Part shown: piece after piece, positions 60,981-64,000 of the stretch
How the letters are laid out: each line of letters opens with the position of its first letter
How positions within the stretch are numbered: position 1 is the first letter of the stretch
DNA from: Lachnospiraceae bacterium
Lineage (GTDB): Bacteria > Bacillota > Clostridia > Lachnospirales > Lachnospiraceae
Assembly (NCBI GenBank): GCA_014804485.1
Contig: JAAUZT010000010.1
Span: forward strand, 35,964-99,963
DNA length: 64,000 nt
Reading direction: 5' to 3'
The notes under the pieces: model-generated
What the model was told of the DNA's origin: nothing
What the model saw: the letters and a program-made list of their open reading frames with translations, nothing else
Database searches by the model: none
Position numbers and translations under genes: made by a program

Positions 60981-62455
60981 TATTTCACCCCTCGTAATTC
61001 TTTTCTTAATATTTTTCCATTATAGGCTCGTGGAAGCACATCCAATTCCTCTACTAATTTCGGTACTTTAAAAAACTCAAGTCTTTCCGTCAAATACGTC
61101 ATAATCTCCTGACGACTAAACACTTCTCCTCTCTTCATTACTACATATAGTTTGGGAATTTGTCCCACAACCTGATCCTCAACCGGAACACATACACACT
61201 CAGCTATTTTCTCATTTTTTAACATAATTTCTTCAATTTCAAGTGGTGCTATTTTATTGCCGCCACTATTTATTACATCATCCTTCCTTCCCAATAGATA
61301 TATATTTCCATCTTCTCCCCGATATCCAATATCATTTGTATAAATCTTACCATCTCGCAAAATTTTCTTGGTCAGTTCAGGTTCCTGCCAATATCCTTTC
61401 ATGTTCATAGGTCCCTCAAACACCATACACCCTAGATGCTCTCTTGTTGCATCTATTACTGTCCCAACCTCATCAACAAAACTTACTGTTGTATTTACAG
61501 TTGGTCGTCCAATACAAAACATCTTATCATGATCTTGACTAAAGTCAAAAATGCAGGTACACCCTGCTTCCGTTGCTCCATAAGTATTATACAATCTTAC
61601 ATCTGGTAATAATCTTCTTAATTCATTTCTTTCAGTTTCCGTAATCGGTGCTGATCCCAGTTGGATAAATCGCAGTTGTTTATTAAGTTCACCCAATTTT
61701 TCTCCAGAAAACTTTAACAATATTGACAGCATTGCCGGCACTAATGTAATTGCAGTCATCCGATACTTTTTTAACATGTCAAAAAAATCTTCCGCATAAA
61801 TTACACCATCAATAATGCCGATTGTACTTCCCCGATACATAGCGCCATAATATCTGCGTAATCCCAAAGAATGGTTGATCGGTGTCGGAATCAGTTCAAT
61901 ATCGTCTTCCAGTAAATTCACACTATCAATAACATTCTCTGCAATCGCTTTATTTGTCAAATGTGTAACTTCTATACCTTTGGGTTCCCCTGTCGTACCT
62001 GTTGTAAAAAGAATGTCTGCAAGACTTCCCTGTTCAGGAAATCTGTGTACTTGCTCTTGTACTTCTTTATCCAAATAAATTCCACTTTCACTAATATCTA
62101 ACAGATTAATATCTTTGACTGAAATATTCATTCTCCCGATTAACCATACAGATTTCATTCTTAACATAAGTTCAGAAATCCGCACATCAGACAGATTCTT
62201 TTCTAATGGTATTACAACTGCTCCTATCAAATGAAGAGCCGAAACTGCAATCAAAAAGAAAGATGTCTGTTCAGCCGCTATTGCCACTCTTGTACCTGTC
62301 TGAATTCCCTTGGACATCAACAAAGAGGCATATCCATTGATTGCATTCCAATGCTGCCTATATGTGATCACGCAATTTCGTTCTAAAATACATTCCTTAT
62401 CAGGATGTTCTTCTGACATCTTCTGTATATGTTGCAAAATAATTCTTTCTTCCAT
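60980..62455 (-). CDS. AMP-forming acyl/aminoacyl ligase
   Basis: A 491-residue ANL-superfamily ligase. Motifs: ILFTTGTTGEPKGIEV (A3), LYNTYGATEAGCTCIF (A5), YTNDIGYRGEDGNIYLLGRKDD (A7/A8 split around residue 390), and the catalytic Lys in YNGKILRKEL (A10). It activates a carboxylate with ATP and should load it on the carrier gene that overlaps its end. It is a paralog of the ligase half at 44936-46963, with matching INHSLGLR/LNHSFGMR and GSTETG/GATEAG blocks. The substrate-binding lipoprotein and importer follow in the same operon. ATG 62455 is chosen for its GAGGAAA site; the frame is open for seven more codons. Confidence 0.9.
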   Translation of the reverse strand: MEERIILQHIQKMSEEHPDKECILERNCVITYRQHWNAINGYASLLMSKGIQTGTRVAIAAEQTSFFLIAVSALHLIGAVVIPLEKNLSDVRISELMLRMKSVWLIGRMNISVKDINLLDISESGIYLDKEVQEQVHRFPEQGSLADILFTTGTTGEPKGIEVTHLTNKAIAENVIDSVNLLEDDIELIPTPINHSLGLRRYYGAMYRGSTIGIIDGVIYAEDFFDMLKKYRMTAITLVPAMLSILLKFSGEKLGELNKQLRFIQLGSAPITETERNELRRLLPDVRLYNTYGATEAGCTCIFDFSQDHDKMFCIGRPTVNTTVSFVDEVGTVIDATREHLGCMVFEGPMNMKGYWQEPELTKKILRDGKIYTNDIGYRGEDGNIYLLGRKDDVINSGGNKIAPLEIEEIMLKNEKIAECVCVPVEDQVVGQIPKLYVVMKRGEVFSRQEIMTYLTERLEFFKVPKLVEELDVLPRAYNGKILRKELRGVK

Positions 62456-62719
62456 GATTTCCTCTTTCATAACCAAAATCTACAATGTAATTTATCAAAT
62501 TATTACGCTTTGTCTCTTGATGTACTACAATGTCCCTTTACCTAATTGTCATAAGGTAATCCATGCCACTCCACTTGTAGTCAATGACTTTATTAAAAAT
62601 GTCTACTGCCATAGATATATTCTATCACATTAATTGATGCAGAAATTCCCAGACCACTGGTAATCACGTGAATTCCAAGGTGCATTATACTCCGTCAGAG
62701 TTAAATTTGACTATCCTTG

Positions 62720-62748
62720 ATTGTATCAAATTTTAAACTATATCGCAA
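62720..62748 (-). promoter_or_regulatory. Sigma-A promoter of the ligase-carrier-importer operon
   Basis: TTGCGA (62743-62748), 17-nt spacer, TACAAT (62720-62725) on the minus strand, lying over the last codons of neuB. Predicted start near 62713 leaves an untranslated leader of about 258 nt before the ATG at 62455. This 282-bp gap holds no recognisable gene, only a 24-residue open frame without a ribosome site and a weak ACTC/GAGT hairpin. Confidence 0.65.
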
Positions 62749-63769
62749 GCCAATTCACGTTCACGCAATAATGGCTGATCATCTCATCCGGCTCATAATC
62801 CTTGTCCGCCTTCAATCCGATCACATGATTCCACTGCATAGGCGAAATCCCGGTACCCGGCCGCTTTGCAGTCAGATTCGCCTCCGTAAACACTTCACCC
62901 TTTCGGATATTCGTCTTGGCCACAATACTCTTTCTTGCCACATCCCGGTTCTTTATTTCCGAAGCGGATGGTCTCTTGATTCCGTCCCCCAGCGCAACCT
63001 CTGTATTACGGATCGCCTGCACCATCGCCCGCAGTTCCTCCGGCTCTAAGCTCGCCTTGTGATCCGGCCCTTCCATATTGCGATCCAGCGTAAAATGTTT
63101 CTCGATCACCACCGCCCCCATGGCTGCGGCAGCAATCGGCACTTCAATGCCCTGTGTATGATCTGAGTAACCTACGGGCAACCTAAGTTCTTCCCTCAAA
63201 GTACACATAGCTCTCAGGTTCACATCCTGCATAGGTGTCGGATACTCCGTATTACAATGCAGCAGGGTAATCTCGCTGCTTCCGTTTTCCTTTAACACCC
63301 GAACCGCATCCTTCACTTCCTGCAGTTCACACATCCCGGTGGACATGATGACCGGTTTACCGGTTCGGGCGATCTCTCGCAGATAAGGATAATTCGTAAT
63401 TTCTCCGGAAGGAACTTTCATGATAGAGATTCCACATTCCACCAGCATTCTGATGCTATCTGTATCAAAGGGCGTGGACAGAAACATAATTCCCTTTGCC
63501 TTACAATAATCTATAAGTTCCCGGTGCACCACTTCCGTCAATTCCAGTTTCTTTAGCATTTCATACTGTGACTCTGACTTGTCCGCTGCATTGTTCTGCT
63601 GATATGCCGCTTTCTGAGCATCTTTTCGCACGAGACTGTCCGCTTTAAAAGTCTGAAATTTAACGGCATCTGCCCCTGCCTCTGCGGCTGCATCGATCAT
63701 TTTTCTGGCGATTTCGGGGCTGCCGTTATGATTTACCCCCGCCTCTGCTATCACAAATATCTTACTCAT
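62738..63769 (-). CDS. neuB: Nonulosonic acid synthase, NeuB/LegI family (third copy)
   Basis: A 343-residue PEP-dependent synthase with canonical motifs throughout: VIAEAGVNHNGSPEIARKMI, ADAVKFQTFKAD, VGYSDHTQGIEV, IEKHFTLDRNMEGPDHKASL, and the SAF domain with AKRPGTGISP near residue 305. It is the most typical of the three NeuB copies and pairs with the NeuD-like acetyltransferase gene upstream, whose stop overlaps its ATG by four bases (ATGA). The neuC and neuA needed for a complete route lie at 54934-56121 and 54194-54886, beyond the inserted importer operon. Confidence 0.93.
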   Translation of the reverse strand: MSKIFVIAEAGVNHNGSPEIARKMIDAAAEAGADAVKFQTFKADSLVRKDAQKAAYQQNNAADKSESQYEMLKKLELTEVVHRELIDYCKAKGIMFLSTPFDTDSIRMLVECGISIMKVPSGEITNYPYLREIARTGKPVIMSTGMCELQEVKDAVRVLKENGSSEITLLHCNTEYPTPMQDVNLRAMCTLREELRLPVGYSDHTQGIEVPIAAAAMGAVVIEKHFTLDRNMEGPDHKASLEPEELRAMVQAIRNTEVALGDGIKRPSASEIKNRDVARKSIVAKTNIRKGEVFTEANLTAKRPGTGISPMQWNHVIGLKADKDYEPDEMISHYCVNVNWLAI

Positions 63770-64000
63770 TTCAGGCTCCTTGTCCTTCTGCCATTCATTT
63801 CATACGCCATCTCATAATCTTTCACATTTTTTCTGAGCGTCGTACCCGCTGCAATAATACAATGCTCTCCTACTGTAATGCCCTGAATCACCGTGGATCC
63901 CGCACCTACAAAGGTTTCTCTGCCCACAGTTACACCGCCGCACAAAACCGTGCCTACAGAAATATGACTGAAATCCCCGACCTGACATTCATGCTCAATA
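63766..64000 (-). CDS. NeuD/PglD-like sugar O- or N-acetyltransferase, C-terminal part (cut by window edge)
   Basis: The 77 visible residues are hexapeptide repeats (CQVGDFSHISVGTVLCGGVT, VGRETFVGAGSTVIQG, VGEHCIIAAGTTLRKNV) ending in a short basic tail. This matches NeuD/PglD/LegH-type acetyltransferases, which often sit beside neuB. The His of the DFSHIS segment lies where the catalytic base of that family is expected. The stop overlaps the neuB start by four bases. The N-terminal Rossmann part, if any, is outside the window. Confidence 0.8.
   Translation of the reverse strand, partial: IEHECQVGDFSHISVGTVLCGGVTVGRETFVGAGSTVIQGITVGEHCIIAAGTTLRKNVKDYEMAYEMNGRRTRSLK

Noticed and set aside
62538-62612. 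24-residue frame in the leader of the ligase operon
   Set aside because: No ribosome site and no motif; mentioned only as a possible leader.
1-64000. Prophage, IS element, integrase, tRNA, rRNA, CRISPR array or flagellar structural genes
   Set aside because: None was recognised on either strand; repeats seen are protein-coding repeats or short dyads.

Overview
The window looks like a Gram-positive Clostridia chromosome, most likely Lachnospiraceae. The evidence is strong AGGAG-type ribosome sites, sigma-A promoters with exact 17-nt spacers, two very large secreted proteins built from acidic linkers, SVSEND repeats, BspA-type leucine-rich repeats and bacterial Ig-like domains, and clostridial-style glycan genes. 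No rRNA, tRNA, IS element or CRISPR array was seen. Apart from one small regulator, every gene is on the minus strand, so the locus is transcribed from high to low coordinates.

Left end (1-13.6 kb). A partial UDP-glucose dehydrogenase (ugd), a GT8 and a GT2 glycosyltransferase lie beside a divergent XRE-type regulator. Next come a 1628-residue BspA-like surface protein, a 57-residue small protein and a 1675-residue LytB-like N-acetylglucosaminidase with Ig-like domains. A terminator at about 13.78 kb separates them from the glycan block.

Main block (13.8-64 kb). A surface-glycan locus of about 45 genes appears to be assembled from modules, several with their own promoter. In transcription order: (a) a partial neuD-like acetyltransferase and neuB; (b) an acyl/aminoacyl-AMP ligase, a carrier protein, an SsuABC/NMT1-type importer and a GNAT-like transferase; (c) a polysaccharide deacetylase, neuC and neuA; (d) two GT-B enzymes, a WlbABC set for diacetamido-uronic acid, and a second transferase/carrier/ligase triad whose ligase is fused to a nitroreductase; (e) a CBS-nucleotidyltransferase, legB, a NeuA-PseG fusion, a DUF4910 hydrolase-like protein, neuB, a capsule GT-like protein, an AAC(3)-fold acyltransferase, an FkbM methyltransferase and an ABC flippase-like exporter; (f) a ThDP enzyme, an SDR, a second FkbM gene with a G9 tract, neuB, neuC, a hexapeptide acyltransferase, two unrecognised three-domain proteins, an NTase-like protein, GtrB, a Wzx flippase, two RfbF-type cytidylyltransferases, RfbH, RfbG and a polytopic membrane protein.

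How it fits together. RfbF, RfbG and RfbH make a CDP-3,6-dideoxy-4-keto sugar. The ThDP enzyme plus SDR could extend it to a yersiniose-like branched sugar. Three NeuB, two NeuC and two CMP-transferases point to more than one nonulosonic acid. WlbABC adds a diacetamido-uronic acid. The two ligase-carrier-GNAT triads look like machinery for placing unusual acyl or aminoacyl groups on amino sugars, one with its own substrate importer. The most novel-looking items are those triads, a Rossmann-like N-terminal module shared by five proteins with three different effector types, and the ParB-like/degenerate-methyltransferase pair.
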